From Trichobilharzia regenti (Eukaryota > Platyhelminthes > Trematoda > Strigeidida > Schistosomatidae), in contig OX235264.1 in NCBI GenBank assembly GCA_944472135.2, positions 82,594,319 to 82,658,318 on the forward strand: a DNA stretch of 64,000 nt, written 5' to 3'. Position numbers and translations under genes: made by a program. Below are positions 9,839 to 20,912 of the stretch, piece by piece. Numbering within the stretch: the first letter of the stretch is position 1; each line of letters opens with the position of its first letter. Below the pieces are notes generated by a model that had not been told where the DNA came from, made no database searches, and was given only the letters and a program-made list of their open reading frames with translations.

Positions 9839-12800
9839 TTAGTCCTCAAAATGAACGTAGCGAGCCGGTTTACTGATTTGCCGACCACTACGTGTGTGAT
9901 ATGGAGGGAGGATAAGAATTGGTGCCGGTGGAGTGGAGTCGGATGTTTGATTATTTGATTGCGCAGCTGCCGATGTAGATTCGAAGTCGTTGTCGGTGTA
10001 TGCGGGTTTGATTCGATCAATTGAAACAGTCTCTCGTCTTCCATTCTTGTTCACTGTAAAGTGTTTGTCTGAACGTTTAATAACTTGAAAGGGTCCTTCG
10101 TATGGAGGTTGCAATCCTTTTCTGATGGCGTCGACTCGAATGAAGACGAATTTGCAAGTTTGTAGATGTTTGTTGATCTGATCTCTTCGGGGAGATTGTC
10201 GAGGTGCTGTTGGTTGAAGTTGAAGCATTTGTCTAGTTAATCGGTTAGTGAAGTCGGCAATGTTCACGTCTGTGGAATCGGCTGAGGGGACTAGCTGTCC
10301 AGGCAAGGTTAGGTTGGTGCCATAGACAAGTTGAGCCGGTGTACATCCTAAATCTTCTTTGATAGTAGAACGGATACCAAGTAAAATCAAAGGTAAGTAT
10401 TCACTCCACTTAGATGTATCATTCTGCGCCATCAGGGAGCTTTTCAGTTGTCTGTGGAATCTTTCCACTAGACCATTCGCTGCCGGATGATAGGCTGTTG
10501 TGGAGATATGTTTCACTCCCAGAAGTCTCGTCAGTTCGCGAAAGAGTGTCGATTGGAATTGAGGACCGCGGTCGGATGTAATAGTAGTCGGTACACCGTA
10601 GTTTGACACCCAACGGTCGAGAAAAACTAAAGCAACGTTTTCAGCAGATATGTCGTTTAAGGGGCATGCAATAGCCCAACGAGTAAATCTATCAATCGCT
10701 GTCAGGATATGTGTATATCCCCTTGATGTTGGCAATGGTCCCACGATATCTATATGGATATGCTGAAATCTCCTTTCGGGTAATTTAAACGTCTTCGGGG
10801 TTGTAATAGTGTGGCGGTGTACTTTGGAGCATTGGCATTGGATACATTCTCGTGCCCATCTCCGAATGTCAGAGTTCATTTTAGGCCACACGAAGCGTTC
10901 GCTGATCAGTCTGACCGTGGCGCGTACTCCAGGGTGAGAAAGCGAATGTAAATGTTCGAACAATGCTTTTCGGCAACTGAGAGGGACAAATGGACGATTA
11001 GTTCCGGTAGATACATCGCAGACTATGGTTGCATCTGATAAGGGGATAGGCACATCTTTGAGCTGTAAGGAAGAGTTTCTGCGGCAGGTTTGGAGTTCAA
11101 CGTCATCTCTTTGTAATTGAGCCATACGATCAAGACTGATGTCTACCGACGTTTGAAGCTGGTTAATGTCACTTCTTGAAAGAGAATCGGCTACCACGTT
11201 CGCATCTCCTTTGATGTACTGGATGTCGGTTGAGAATTGGGAGATATAATCCAACTGTCTGGCTTCTCTAGGGGAGTGTTTATCGAGTGAAGTAGTGAAA
11301 GCATGACACAGGGGCTTGTGGTCAGTAAAAATAGTGAAATGCCGGCCCTGTAGTAAGTAACTGAAATGTTTAACTGCTAGGTAGATGGCTAACAGTTCTC
11401 TGCCAAAGGTACTGTAACGAGTTTGCGCAGGTTCCAATTTCTTGGAGAAGAAAGCAAGTGGAGTGATGTCATTATTGAACTTTTGTTGTAAAACTGCTCC
11501 CACTGCTACCTGTGATGCATCTGTACATAAAATGAGTGAAGCTTCTGGGTTGATATGAGATAACATTACAACGTTGGATAAGGCATCTTTTGCATTATTA
11601 AATGCTGCTTTTGCTTCTTCAGACCACTGAAATTTCTTCGAATTGCATCTAAGTAGGTCGGTCAGTGGCTGAACTATGGAGGCACATGATGGAATAAAAC
11701 GTCGGTAGAAGTTGAACATCCCGAGAAAACGTCTAAGTTTCTTTAAGGAATCAGGTTCGGGAAAGTTCTTAATAGTTTCTATCTTATCTTCGGTAGGTCT
11801 GATGCCTTCGGCAGTTATTCGATGTCCTAAGAATTCAATGGAAGGGGAACCAAAAATACATTTCTTTGGATTGATAACAACTCCAAATTGTTCAAACCTT
11901 TGAAATAACAGGCTTAAGTGTTGCATATGTTCTTCCATCGATGAGCTGGCGATTAAGACATCGTCGATATATACAAAGACGAAATCAAGACCTTGGGTAA
12001 CTTGGTCCATAAAACGCTGAAATGTTTGAGCAGCATTCTTTAGTCCGAAAGGCATTCTCAAGAATTCGAATAATCCAAAAGGCGTGATAATTGCTGTTTT
12101 TGCAATGTCTTCTGGAGCGACTGGTATTTGATGATATGCCCTGACCAAGTCAACTTTAGTAAAAATGGTCTTTCCATGTAAGTTCAAGGAGAAATCGTGG
12201 AGATGAGGTATAGGATAACGATCTGGGACCGTAGCGTTATTCAAAGCGCGATAATCTCCACATGGCCGCCAGTCATGATTAGTTTTAGGTACCATGTGCA
12301 GAGGTGAAGACCATGGGCTGTTAGATGGTCGTATGATACCTAGCTGCATCATATGTTCAAATTCCGACTTAGCTGCTGCTAGTTTATCGGGTGGTAACCG
12401 TCGTGGACGTGCCTTCACAGGTTGTCCTGTTGTGATGATCTTATGCGTAACTGTATGAGATATATCTTCAACATTGTATGATGGTTTAAGGATTTTAGGA
12501 AATCGTTGCAATAAAGCAGAGAACATTTCACTCTCCGGCTTTTCTATACAGATGCTATGAACAGAGTAGTCACATGTAATACCGTGGATCTTGAGTTGGG
12601 TGCAATTGTCAACCAGTTTTTTCTTGCTGATATCAACCAACAGATTGAAGTGACTTAGGAAGTCTGCACCTAGTATAGCGTGACGTACGTCAGCTACTAT
12701 GAAGATCCATGTGAAACGTCGGCGTAGTCCTAGGTTTAAAATCATTGACTGTTCGCCATACGTCGGTATGTCGGTTTGGTTGGCAGCACGAAGTGAAAGT

Positions 12801-12949
12801 TTACCAGGTATTTTGGCTGATCGCCTGGATAGTGAGGGGGGAATAACACTGACTTCGGCGCCTGTATCTACCAGGAATAATGTGCCGGTAGTCAAATCCC
12901 TCACATAGAAAAGGCGACTGGGGTGATTGCCAGTAACAGCTGTCGCCAT
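9839..12949 (-). CDS. pol: Gypsy Pol polyprotein (PR-RT-RNaseH-IN)
   Basis: 1036 residues from the ATG at 12949, which overlaps the gag stop as TGATG. Domains in order are: protease with [14 protein letters not shown] near residue 25; RT with [34 protein letters not shown] and the catalytic [11 protein letters not shown]; RNase H with [16 protein letters not shown] and the IFTDHKPL block; integrase with zinc site (H...H, CIQC), core Asp in IDIVGPLP, core Asp in TSDRGPQFQ and Glu in [10 protein letters not shown]. The C-terminus has a chromodomain-free basic end. No internal stop. Role: polyprotein cleavage, cDNA synthesis and integration. It looks competent by eye. Confidence 0.93.
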   Translation of the reverse strand: MATAVTGNHPSRLFYVRDLTTGTLFLVDTGAEVSVIPPSLSRRSAKIPGKLSLRAANQTDIPTYGEQSMILNLGLRRRFTWIFIVADVRHAILGADFLSHFNLLVDISKKKLVDNCTQLKIHGITCDYSVHSICIEKPESEMFSALLQRFPKILKPSYNVEDISHTVTHKIITTGQPVKARPRRLPPDKLAAAKSEFEHMMQLGIIRPSNSPWSSPLHMVPKTNHDWRPCGDYRALNNATVPDRYPIPHLHDFSLNLHGKTIFTKVDLVRAYHQIPVAPEDIAKTAIITPFGLFEFLRMPFGLKNAAQTFQRFMDQVTQGLDFVFVYIDDVLIASSSMEEHMQHLSLLFQRFEQFGVVINPKKCIFGSPSIEFLGHRITAEGIRPTEDKIETIKNFPEPDSLKKLRRFLGMFNFYRRFIPSCASIVQPLTDLLRCNSKKFQWSEEAKAAFNNAKDALSNVVMLSHINPEASLILCTDASQVAVGAVLQQKFNNDITPLAFFSKKLEPAQTRYSTFGRELLAIYLAVKHFSYLLQGRHFTIFTDHKPLCHAFTTSLDKHSPREARQLDYISQFSTDIQYIKGDANVVADSLSRSDINQLQTSVDISLDRMAQLQRDDVELQTCRRNSSLQLKDVPIPLSDATIVCDVSTGTNRPFVPLSCRKALFEHLHSLSHPGVRATVRLISERFVWPKMNSDIRRWARECIQCQCSKVHRHTITTPKTFKLPERRFQHIHIDIVGPLPTSRGYTHILTAIDRFTRWAIACPLNDISAENVALVFLDRWVSNYGVPTTITSDRGPQFQSTLFRELTRLLGVKHISTTAYHPAANGLVERFHRQLKSSLMAQNDTSKWSEYLPLILLGIRSTIKEDLGCTPAQLVYGTNLTLPGQLVPSADSTDVNIADFTNRLTRQMLQLQPTAPRQSPRRDQINKHLQTCKFVFIRVDAIRKGLQPPYEGPFQVIKRSDKHFTVNKNGRRETVSIDRIKPAYTDNDFESTSAAAQSNNQTSDSTPPAPILILPPYHTRSGRQISKPARYVHFED

Positions 12950-13836
12950 CACTGTCTGGCTGAGGCGTTTCCCTGAGCCTGGTTGGCTTCGCTAAAGCTG
13001 CACGGTTTTACACATTTCAGGGCATGACGTCCAAACTTCCAGTGATACCAGCATATATTGCTATCCCGAGAAGACGTGTAAGAACGCTGTCGTGAGAAGG
13101 ATCGTCGTCGTGATGGTGACCTTCTCTGTGAGCTCCGCCTCCGGACTTGTCGATCCGACCTATTAGTCTCCAACTTGTCAATCCTTGCCGCTAAGTCTGC
13201 AATGGCGGCGAGTATCGGTGTGTCTGCCGTGGGTGTGGAATGACACGGTGTGGCACTATCAGATGCTACGTGACTTATGGTGTTATCAGATAAAACATCC
13301 ATAATACTATCTGCCATGTCACTTAGTTGGTCTAAGTCATACGACTTTCCTGAGATGATTAAAATTTGCTGGACATTTCTAGGTAAACGTTGCAACCACA
13401 TCTGTTTCAGCACTACCTCGTCTACTTTATGATTTCCGATTAACTGGCGCATGTGCCTGAGTAGCTGGGATGGTTTACGTGGGCCTAGATCACAGCCTGT
13501 GAGCAATTGTTGGATTCTTTTCTCATCCGACAAACTGGTACGTTGTATGAGGAGGGCTTTAAGTTTATCAAATTGATGTTCCGTCGGAGGATCTTCGATG
13601 AAATCGCTGATTTCTGTCAATACTGACGGAGGGAGTTCTGCCAGCACCATACCATATTTGGCTATTTGGGACTTAATGCCCCGTGCTTCTAGCAACGGTT
13701 CAATTACCGCAAACCAAATCCTTGGTTCTGCGAAACCGTATTGGGGTAAACGAAAATCAGTGATGGCATTTATTGTGGCATTTGTCTCGCTATTAGTTGT
13801 CTGCTCGTTTGATGTACCGGACTGAGGTGATGACAT
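12949..13836 (-). CDS. gag: Gypsy Gag protein with CHCC-type zinc motif
   Basis: 295 residues from ATG at 13836 ([12 protein letters not shown]). Residues about 35-190 form the capsid-like region ([19 protein letters not shown] ... [17 protein letters not shown]). An Arg/Ser-rich basic stretch ([19 protein letters not shown]) follows, and then [18 protein letters not shown], whose Cys/His spacing is CHCC and not CCHC. The stop TGA shares bases with the Pol ATG. A longer open frame upstream (27 hydrophobic residues) has no ATG start and is taken as leader. Role: particle assembly and RNA binding. Confidence 0.88.
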   Translation of the reverse strand: MSSPQSGTSNEQTTNSETNATINAITDFRLPQYGFAEPRIWFAVIEPLLEARGIKSQIAKYGMVLAELPPSVLTEISDFIEDPPTEHQFDKLKALLIQRTSLSDEKRIQQLLTGCDLGPRKPSQLLRHMRQLIGNHKVDEVVLKQMWLQRLPRNVQQILIISGKSYDLDQLSDMADSIMDVLSDNTISHVASDSATPCHSTPTADTPILAAIADLAARIDKLETNRSDRQVRRRSSQRRSPSRRRSFSRQRSYTSSRDSNICWYHWKFGRHALKCVKPCSFSEANQAQGNASARQ

Positions 13837-13956
13837 TATGAATATGGGGTTATTGGTGCAAATTAGGATACAAATATAAACCACACACAAAATCACAATG
13901 AATATACAAAATAGCAAAAATAAGAATATGAATATGCCAAAATAATCCGTGTTCTT

Positions 13957-13969
13957 ATCGGGCTCACCA
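13957..13969 (-). promoter_or_regulatory. Primer-binding site, tRNA-Trp-like
   Basis: TGGTGAGCCCGAT on the minus strand, separated from the LTR by 7 nt. It resembles the 3' end complement of eukaryotic tRNA-Trp; assignment is from memory of that sequence. Confidence 0.6.
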
Positions 13970-13976
13970 ATTAATT

Positions 13977-14457
13977 TGTAGGGGACTAATATTAGAGTTC
14001 ACTAACATTCCAGATATAAAAGTAATAATCCAAGTCAGTGGAGTGTTAAATCACAATATATTACCAAAAATACAGTGACGAGTTATAGCAACAAAAAGGA
14101 TTACTTGGAAATAAAGTCTAAGTCCTCGGCTACAAATTAATTATATAATCCACGGGCACGTTAATTGTTTGGACTGCGTCTGCTGTAGCTGCTGTGTTCC
14201 GGTTGTAGAAATGTCTTCGGTTGAGAGTAGTAGGCTCCTACAATAAATCCGAAGTATACAACACGGTGTGAGTGGAGCAAGTAAGCAGAAGTGACCAGGG
14301 AGAAGACGAAGTCTCCAACAGCAGAGTGTATTTTTCAATTCTACACGGAAGTTATGTATATTTCCACAAGAAGCGTTTTAAACAAAAATTATGTACAATA
14401 TCTCGAATTTATACAAATAACCAAAAAGTGTACAATCACATTGTTACGTACTCAACA
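13977..14457 (-). repeat. 5' LTR of Gypsy element
   Basis: 481 bp, ends TGTTGAGTACGT...CCCCTACA on the minus strand, flanked by TSD ggcg at 14458-14461. Confidence 0.93.
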
Positions 14458-15080
14458 GGCGGGCTATGGGAAAGACTTATAGGAATTATCAAGCGTATTT
14501 TAAACTCCATAATTAAAAACCAGAGTTTGAATGGCGAAACGCTGGAGACATTTTTTTGTGAAGCTGAAGAAATATTAAATGACCGGCCGTTATCACCTGT
14601 GAGGGACGACGTCAAGGATTTTGGTGTGTTAACCCCAAACGAATTATTGTTATTGAGAGGCAATCCTGGCATAGAGGACGCAAGCGGTGAAGGAATACCT
14701 ACCATTAAAAGATGGAAACAAGCCAAGCACATGAAAGATATATTTTGGAAAAATGGTTAAAGGAGTATGTTCTAACACTGCAAACCAGGGACAAGTGGAA
14801 AAAGTTGTGCCGAAACTTAAAGGTTGGTGACATTGTATTAGAAGCAGATAAATGTGCCACAGGTAGGTGGCTTTTGGGAGAGGTAGTAAGGCTAATCTGT
14901 AGTGTTGAAGGATTGGTGAGGACGGTTGAGGTGAGAACAAGTTGTGACATGTTGGTGCGAGATATCAGAAAACTGTGTCTACAGGAAGATGCTGAGAGTA
15001 GAGAGTCGGAGGATGAAACACTAGATGATTTTCCAACCTATGGCGTCAACATGAGAAGGGTTGTAGGCGTACTGCTGTAA
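14458..15080 (+). pseudogene. BEL/Pao integrase core end and C-terminal domain
   Basis: Continues B's integrase after the Gypsy insertion: GGLWERLIGIIKRILNS carries the third catalytic residue (Glu in WER). ILNDRPLSPVRDD and LTPNELLLLRG follow, typical of BEL integrases. A one-base loss in the A-run near 14751 shifts the frame after DIFWK; homology resumes as KWLKEYVLTLQ, with VGDIVLEADKCATGRWLLG and VRTVEVRT, the C-terminal beta domain. The last eleven codons (VNMRRVVGVLL) are encoded by the first copy of the 3' tandem repeat. Stop at 15078-15080. Confidence 0.8.
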
Positions 15081-15490
15081 GTCCTACAATTCTTCAAAGG
15101 GTAGCGCATCAATGAGCAGTCCAATGTGCTTGGTGTATGATTTTGTACATATGTTCATATTGTATATACTGAATTGATATCATCTGTCATCTAGCTGTTG
15201 GTTATTCTGTTTGTGTCCAGACGACTTTCTTTTGGATCATCAACCTGAGAAGGAATGTAGGCGTACTGCTGTAAGTCCTACAGTTCTTCAAAGGTAGTTC
15301 GTCAAGCCAGAATCCACCACATTTGATGTATTGAATGTACATATGTTTGTGTTAAATACTTGTGTGAGTTCCAATTATTGTAATTGTTGGCTAATCTTGT
15401 TTGTGTCCGGACATTCCACAACTTACAATCGTCAACCTGAGAAGGGTTGTAGGTGTACTGGTGTAAGTCCTGCAATTCTTCAAAGGAATT
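15047..15490 (+). repeat. Three-copy tandem repeat (about 190 bp period) in BEL 3' region
   Basis: Copies start near 15047, 15239 and 15430. Each opens with CAAC(A/C)TGAGAAGG, followed by TGTAGGYGTACTG and AAGTCCTACA or TCCTGCA, then TTCTTCAAAGG. TGTAGG and CCTACA can pair as a small stem-loop. The same three-copy array is in element C (34022-34490), and one copy remains in element A (around 17000-17060, minus strand). Confidence 0.8.
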
Positions 15491-17060
15491 CCATCAAGAC
15501 ATGATCCGCGAGGTTATTTGTACTGTTTGTATATACGTGTGGCGTGTCATATCAGTTTGTGATTTTGGATTCATTGTGTTTACTCGTTGTTTTCGTACCT
15601 TGTTGTTATTGCGTAATTTTGTTAAAATTTCGTCGTGATTACTTCTGAAGTTGTTTCGAGTCTTCTACATCCCTGAATGAATTGATTGATGTTAAGGACA
15701 GCAGATGGGTCGTGTACGCCGGGGAGGCTATTGCTGAGAATGAAATGCATACGGAGATAACTGTTAGCTGTGGTCCCACACGCCAGGGAGCGGGAGTGTA
15801 GACGGCTGAGGCTCGCATACGTCATCGTTACTAGAACTGAGGCAGAATGAGTTACAAGCGATTGCAGTGGTAATTGGTAGTGGGTAGATAAGAGGATGTG
15901 CGAAGAGTATCATGAGGTGCTGCTGTGGTCACGTTGCATTCTGCAAGAGTCATTCTAGCGAGCGGCGATTGTGTTGCAAGATGTCAAGCGGATACTTTTA
16001 ACTGGAAGGCGCAGGTCATCATTGATGTGTGAGATTGTGCTGTGTATATGCTTGTGGTGTGTTGGCTTTTCTGTTTGTTTTCCATTTCAGCTCTGTCCGT
16101 GTGACCCAGGTTCTCGCAATGGCATCCAAGTCAACGTGTATTGGTCGTGATGGAAAAAAAGGGATGGATCCCTTTTTTGCCGGGGAGTGTCTATGTAGTT
16201 GGAGATTGAACGATCAATTCATGGTTGTTTGCTCAAATTGGAGAAGTTGGTTTTGAGCAAACAACCATGAATTGATCGTTCAATCTTCAACTACATAGAC
16301 ACTCCCCGGCAAAAAAGGGATCCATCCCTTTTTTTCCATCACGACCAATACACGTTGACTTGGATGCCATTGCGAGAACCTGGGTCACACGGACAGAGCT
16401 GAAATGGAAAACAAACAGAAAAGCCAACACACCACAAGCATATACACAGCACAATCTCACACATCAATGATGACCTGCGCCTTCCAGTTAAAAGTATCCG
16501 CTTGACATCTTGCAACACAATCGCCGCTCGCTAGAATGACTCTTGCAGAATGCAACGTGACCACAGCAGCACCTCATGATACTCTTCGCACATCCTCTTA
16601 TCTACCCACTACCAATTACCACTGCAATCGCTTGTAACTCATTCTGCCTCAGTTCTAGTAACGACGACGTATGCGAGCCTCAGCCGTCTACACTCCCGCT
16701 CCCTGGCGTGTGGGACCACAGCTAACAGTTATCTCCGTATGCATTTCATTCTCAGCAATAGCCTCCCCGGCGTACACGACCCATCTGCTGTCCTTAACAT
16801 CAATCAATTCATTCAGGGATGTAGAAGACTCGAAACAACTTCAGAAGTAATCACGACGAAATTTTAACAAAATTACGCAATAACAACAAGGTACGAAAAC
16901 AACGAGTAAACACAATGAATCCAAAATCACAAACTGATATGACACGCCACACGTATATACAAACAGTACAAATAACCTCGCGGATCATGTCTTGATGGAA
17001 TTCCTTTGAAGAATTGCAGGACTTACACCAGTACACCTACAACTCTTATCAGGTTGACGC
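15429..17060. repeat. Near-perfect palindrome, arms of about 809 bp
   Basis: The left arm 15429-16237 is the 3' region and first 50 bp of LTR of BEL element B. The right arm 16252-17060 is the reverse complement, belonging to element A. Positions pair with a constant sum of 32489 (for example 15453 with 17036, 15638 with 16851, 16188 with 16301), so no net indel is present over about 800 bp. Only a handful of mismatches were seen (near 15826, near 16210 and at the outer edge). The spacer is about 14 bp. Confidence 0.9.
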
Positions 17061-17250
17061 CCTACGTTGGAAAATCGTCGCAGAGTTCATTTGCTGACTT
17101 CCTTCTATCAGCTATATCCTCAAATCTGAACGGCAACACGCTCATGTCATTGTATCGTAGAATATAGATGACTCACAAACACACGACATATCTGATCAAC
17201 CAAGCTTGGGTACAGAGTAATTTACACCAAAGATAATAACATTCAAATAG
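17061..17250 (-). other. Remnant of the pol C-terminal region in element A
   Basis: The reverse strand reads a short degenerate stretch matching C at 33840-34030, including the ELCDDFP-like junction that precedes the first 3' repeat. No open frame remains. Confidence 0.5.
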
Positions 17251-18783
17251 TCATTTGAAACTAGAAATGCCTTTATTCATGCAAGTCAATTTAACAATTA
17301 CCCTCTCGTACACACTTGGCTTATCTTCACTAAACTGAGCAATATCCTTCGTCCTTTCAGATGCATCAATACTATCAAATTCATCGCACAAGATACTTGA
17401 GTTGATGGGCGTCTTCTTCATTGTGGATGACAACACCAACGACGACTGATTGATACCAGTTGATGAACTTAGCGGTGGATCAGCTGTTGTTGTTCGGCTT
17501 TCAGAAAGTTGTCTAACTGCAAGATTACCACCACTACTGTTTTTTACTATTAGTTTGGGTTTAGCACTATCATCTGATGATAGGTGGGCTACACGCTGAT
17601 CAATTACACTGACGGTCTCACAAGTATCCCTACCTTCTGCAACTGCATCTGAATTTAATTCTACTTCACGTTCAAGTTGTACAGAACCTTTGTTCAACTT
17701 AGCAGTAGTAGGCATATCCCTCATCTCATCATGATCAACCAAAGACAATTGTGCACTATCATGATCATTATCACGAATATTCACTTTACCGTCAATTTCA
17801 TCATTTTCAAACTCTTTAATAACAGAAGTAGACAATTTTGGTTCCTCCTCACAAATCCTTAGAGGTTTTATACCGTCACTCTGTCTAGTAATACCTTGTA
17901 AACTTGTGGAGTCAGAACTGCACTCTGAAGCAGTAATTCTATTCTGTGACACTCTATTCAACAATGACTTACCAGTTGCAACTACAGGCTTTTTGACCAC
18001 ACCGTTATCGTCACACAATTCGGAGTCAGGCCCGGAGTTTACATTTAGCTTATCACTAAACTTGCTCACTGATTCACAGTTCATCTTTGTATGCACCTCT
18101 TGCAAAGGTGTAAAACACAACCGTGTTTGTCTTGCATCTTGTAACCTATCTGTTGATGATCTACCACGAAAGCCGTTATTTGCTTTACTAGATACCACGG
18201 AGCTTTCGCCATATCCACCTCTCTGAGACCCTTTCATCATCAATGATTGCGTTTCGCCCTCAGACTGCTCTATTCTAGGGTTGGGATGCAATATACTGGC
18301 AAACTTGCTCATAGATTGATTGACACTATCGTTTACCAGTTTCAGAATATCATCGAACTTTGGCTCAATACCTTCATCCTCTATTCGAGAGCTGGTTTTC
18401 TGCTACTTCATTTGCAGTCGAGTAGGTAGGCGTCTCGTTTTTACTTCTAGGATAAAACTCGAGTTGAGGTCACTCATGCAGTTCATCGAAATCAATGCAT
18501 TCTTGTTAGTCAACAGATTATCCAAAAACTCAGAGAGTGCCTTGGAGTCATCTTGTAATTGACTACCATTGCCTTTAACAGCCCCGACAGTTACCCTACA
18601 ATCATCGAAGGTCTTCCGAATCTTTGATGCAGTATACTCATAGCCTCAGAGTATCCTTCGTTAGGGGGCATGAACTTGCAGCACTGTATAGCTCTTGAAG
18701 CAACTTCAGTGCAGTACCTCATTAAATAAATTAACTTCATTTCATCATTTAATAAAAACCACTCAACATGATCTGAAACTCCT
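17251..18783 (-). pseudogene. Gag distal part plus unassigned polar region (element A)
   Basis: An open frame of 353 codons (18312-17251, minus strand) begins at MSKFASILHPNPRIEQSEG. It is preceded, up to 18783, by broken gag sequence that matches C's DUF1759-like Gag with frameshifts and stops. The open part is Ser/Asp/Glu-rich with no recognisable catalytic motif or zinc knuckle and ends VIVKLTCMNKGISSFK. It keeps one frame across the place where C has a one-base insertion (after HDEM). Function not recognised; possibly a disordered Gag extension. Confidence 0.6.
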
Positions 18784-19177
18784 GCTTAAATCGTGGGCTA
18801 CCAAAACTTCCATCCCACATATTGCATCTTTTTCCTCGGATTTATTTTGTTTTAATTATTCAGTTATGTATTCAAGTCGCATTACTTACTCTCGCGATTA
18901 TTTAAAATGTTTTCAACCTGTTGATTTACGAGTATGTAATAACGTTAAGAAAAAGCATCATGGAGGTTGGCAGAGATCATTAAAGTGTACTCCAATGCAT
19001 CAGATGACTGTTCCTGTGATTATGAGCACAAATTGCAGGTCATTATCGAACAAGATTAACTATTTGCTTTCTCTATTATACTCAAATGTATATTGTAATA
19101 CTGGTGTAATCACTCTTCAAGAGACTTGGCTCCATGATTCATATGACGATAATTTAGTCTCCTTAAGTGGGTTCACA

Positions 19178-19462
19178 GGCCAAGTTTAAGAATAGCGTCC
19201 CAAAACCTTCAACGCTCAAATGACCTTGAACGCATGCTAGTTGTTGGCTAACGGTTCCTGTCATTATCATAGCTGAAATATCAATCCTATACATCAAATA
19301 AGGAGCAAGTTTCACCCAGATAACACTTTTATTACTGTTTGGACAATGTGTTAACATCTCGTTAGGGTTAGGATAGGGGTTAAGGCGAGTATTGTGGTTA
19401 GGGTTACGGTCATTGTGTGCGTCGGTGGCACAATGGTTAGGGTTAGGGTTACGGTTTAGGGT

Positions 19463-19496
<34 letters not shown>

Positions 19497-19994
19497 TGGT
19501 TTGGGGTTAGGGTTAGCGTTTTGGGGTTATGGTTAAGGTTTAGGGTTAGGGTTTATGGTTAGGGTTTAGGGTTAGGTTTAGGGTAGCGATTAGGAATAGA
19601 TTTTTCGTTTATTTCAAGTTCTTTTGTTACCCTTATTTCCCTTGTATGTAGTCACCAATGCTCTTACTGGAACCATAGTAACGAAACCGAAGGCTGAGGA
19701 GAGGACTACACAGCAAGAGAAGAGAGATGAACCATTCCCAACACAGCACACCCTCAGTCTCTTTGGTGAATATATCTACAGAAACTAGTCCAAATTAGCA
19801 ACTGATACTCTTCATCGCAACTGGAACGTATTTTTAAGTCATATCAGAGAAATATAATCCGTTTAATGTTTTTTTCATGCATTTTTGTGTAAATATACGT
19901 TAAATTTTATGCGAAATTCCTCCTATTTTCTGATTGGTCGGCTCAAGGTCATTGTGCGTTCGCATCTCTTGGGACTCCATTCTTAAACTTTGCC
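19178..19994. mobile_element. Non-autonomous DNA transposon with about 55-bp terminal inverted repeats
   Basis: 817 bp flanked by an 8-bp target duplication ggttcaca (19170-19177 and 19995-20002). Ends read GGCCAAGTTTAAGAAT on the left and, as reverse complement, GGCAAAGTTTAAGAAT on the right. The inverted similarity runs about 55 bp, including AATGACCTTGA. It inserted into the endonuclease reading frame of the outer LINE. No transposase ORF. The 8-bp TSD and GG termini fit Merlin or related groups (Merlin is reported in schistosomes), but the superfamily is not certain. Confidence 0.82.
19361..19587 (+). repeat. Degenerate telomere-like (TTAGGG)n array
   Basis: Many GGTTAGGG and GGTTTAGGG units with scattered substitutions, wholly inside the 817-bp inverted-repeat transposon. 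TTAGGG is the schistosome telomere unit (established). Confidence 0.85.
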
Positions 19995-20281
19995 GGTTCA
20001 CAATCTACAGACAAGACCGATGCAGCTCAAAGAAGAAGAGAGGTGGTGGTGTTGCCACTTTTAATTATTCTCAGTGGTCTACTGCCAACAACGTCTGCTT
20101 CAAATTCTCAAATGACAATATTGGTTTTTTAACTGTAAAATGTCGACCTAAACACTTATCTAAGTATAGCTTCATTTTTGTCACAAGTGTCTATATCACA
20201 CCCTGTTGCAGTCCCTCAGAACTATCTATCTTCGCTGATGAATTCACTATTTTTGCTGCTGCTTCGTTTGGTAATTCCTTA

Positions 20282-20641
20282 TGTCAATGGAGTTGAAGAT
20301 TGAACGATCAATTCATGGTTGTTTGCTCAAAACCAACTTCCCCAATTTTCGCCGAGGCATCAATACGACAGTCATCGTCTCATCGGTCGCTGTTCAGAAA
20401 GAAGTCAGGAGACAACCATCAGAAGTAATCTTATAATTTATTATTGTAATATTTGTTCACAGACCTTAGTTCAATTATTATTTTTATATGTTGGTGTAAC
20501 AATAAAGAATTACCAAGCGGCCAATCGGCGTTTTGGTTTTTTCGTCCGTTATAACTAAGCGCTTCTGAAAACTTCAAGGAACAGCGTGGGCCCGAGCGTA
20601 GCAAGAGCTGGGCATTAACGGTTTATGAGACGTGGCTGACA
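20282..20641 (+). repeat. Solo BEL LTR
   Basis: 360 bp, from TGTCAATGGAGTTG to GTGGCTGACA, with 5-bp target duplication cctta at 20277-20281 and 20642-20646. It matches the 367-bp LTRs of element C. It disrupts the LINE endonuclease frame. Confidence 0.9.
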
Positions 20642-20912
20642 CCTTATCTATAGTGACTGGCGACTTCAACTCCAGCGACTGCAGTTTCATTACATTGCTG
20701 GGCCACGAAAATGTTGTTAATTTCCCAACTCGACAGAATACTTCACTTGATTTAGTATTTATAAATGATTCTGGAATATACGAAGCTCGTAAATGAGCCC
20801 CGCTCCTCAATTCTGATCATTGTATTGTACGAGTCTTACCCAAAATTTACGAAAAGTTACACATTAAAGCCCTCTCAAACTTGTCTAAGAAAGTTGTTCA
20901 CAGATGCTACTC

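Larger units (their letters stand above)
8883..14457 (-). mobile_element. Nearly intact Ty3/Gypsy retrotransposon, CsRn1-like
   Basis: 5575 bp on the minus strand with 481-bp LTRs at 13977-14457 (5') and 8883-9363 (3'). The LTRs differ at roughly six sites by eye. A 4-bp target duplication ggcg lies at 8879-8882 and 14458-14461. A primer-binding-like TGGTGAGCCCGAT is at 13957-13969 (minus strand), 7 nt inside the LTR. Gag and Pol are both open. The Gag zinc motif lacks the usual CCHC order and looks like the CHCC type of the CsRn1 clade (established clade feature); the primer site resembles tRNA-Trp, also typical of that clade. It sits in the integrase gene of BEL element B. This is the parent family of the 318-3663 array. 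Confidence 0.93.
3664..16237 (+). mobile_element. BEL/Pao retrotransposon B, pol half, twice interrupted
   Basis: Once the inserted elements are set aside, the plus strand reads aspartic protease, reverse transcriptase (YVDD), BEL-type RNase H, integrase with HHCC zinc site, DDE core and C-terminal domain, then a repeat-rich 3' region and 50 bp of LTR (16188-16237). Two insertions split it: the 5270-7103 element (TSD tgaac) and the 8883-14457 Gypsy (TSD ggcg). Removing each insertion with one TSD restores the coding frame. The 5' LTR and gag are missing, replaced by the Gypsy array. Likely family: Sinbad-like BEL of schistosomes (named from memory of the family, not searched). The element is dead: nonsense codon, frameshifts and two insertions. 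Confidence 0.85.

Noticed and set aside
15453..15638. 61-codon ORF present in both palindrome arms and in element C
   Set aside because: Lies across the non-coding 3' repeat region and is not maintained with the same length in element C.
17251..18312. 353-codon ORF as a possible host gene
   Set aside because: It matches element C's Gag extension and lies between BEL gag and BEL 3' repeat, so it is element-derived.
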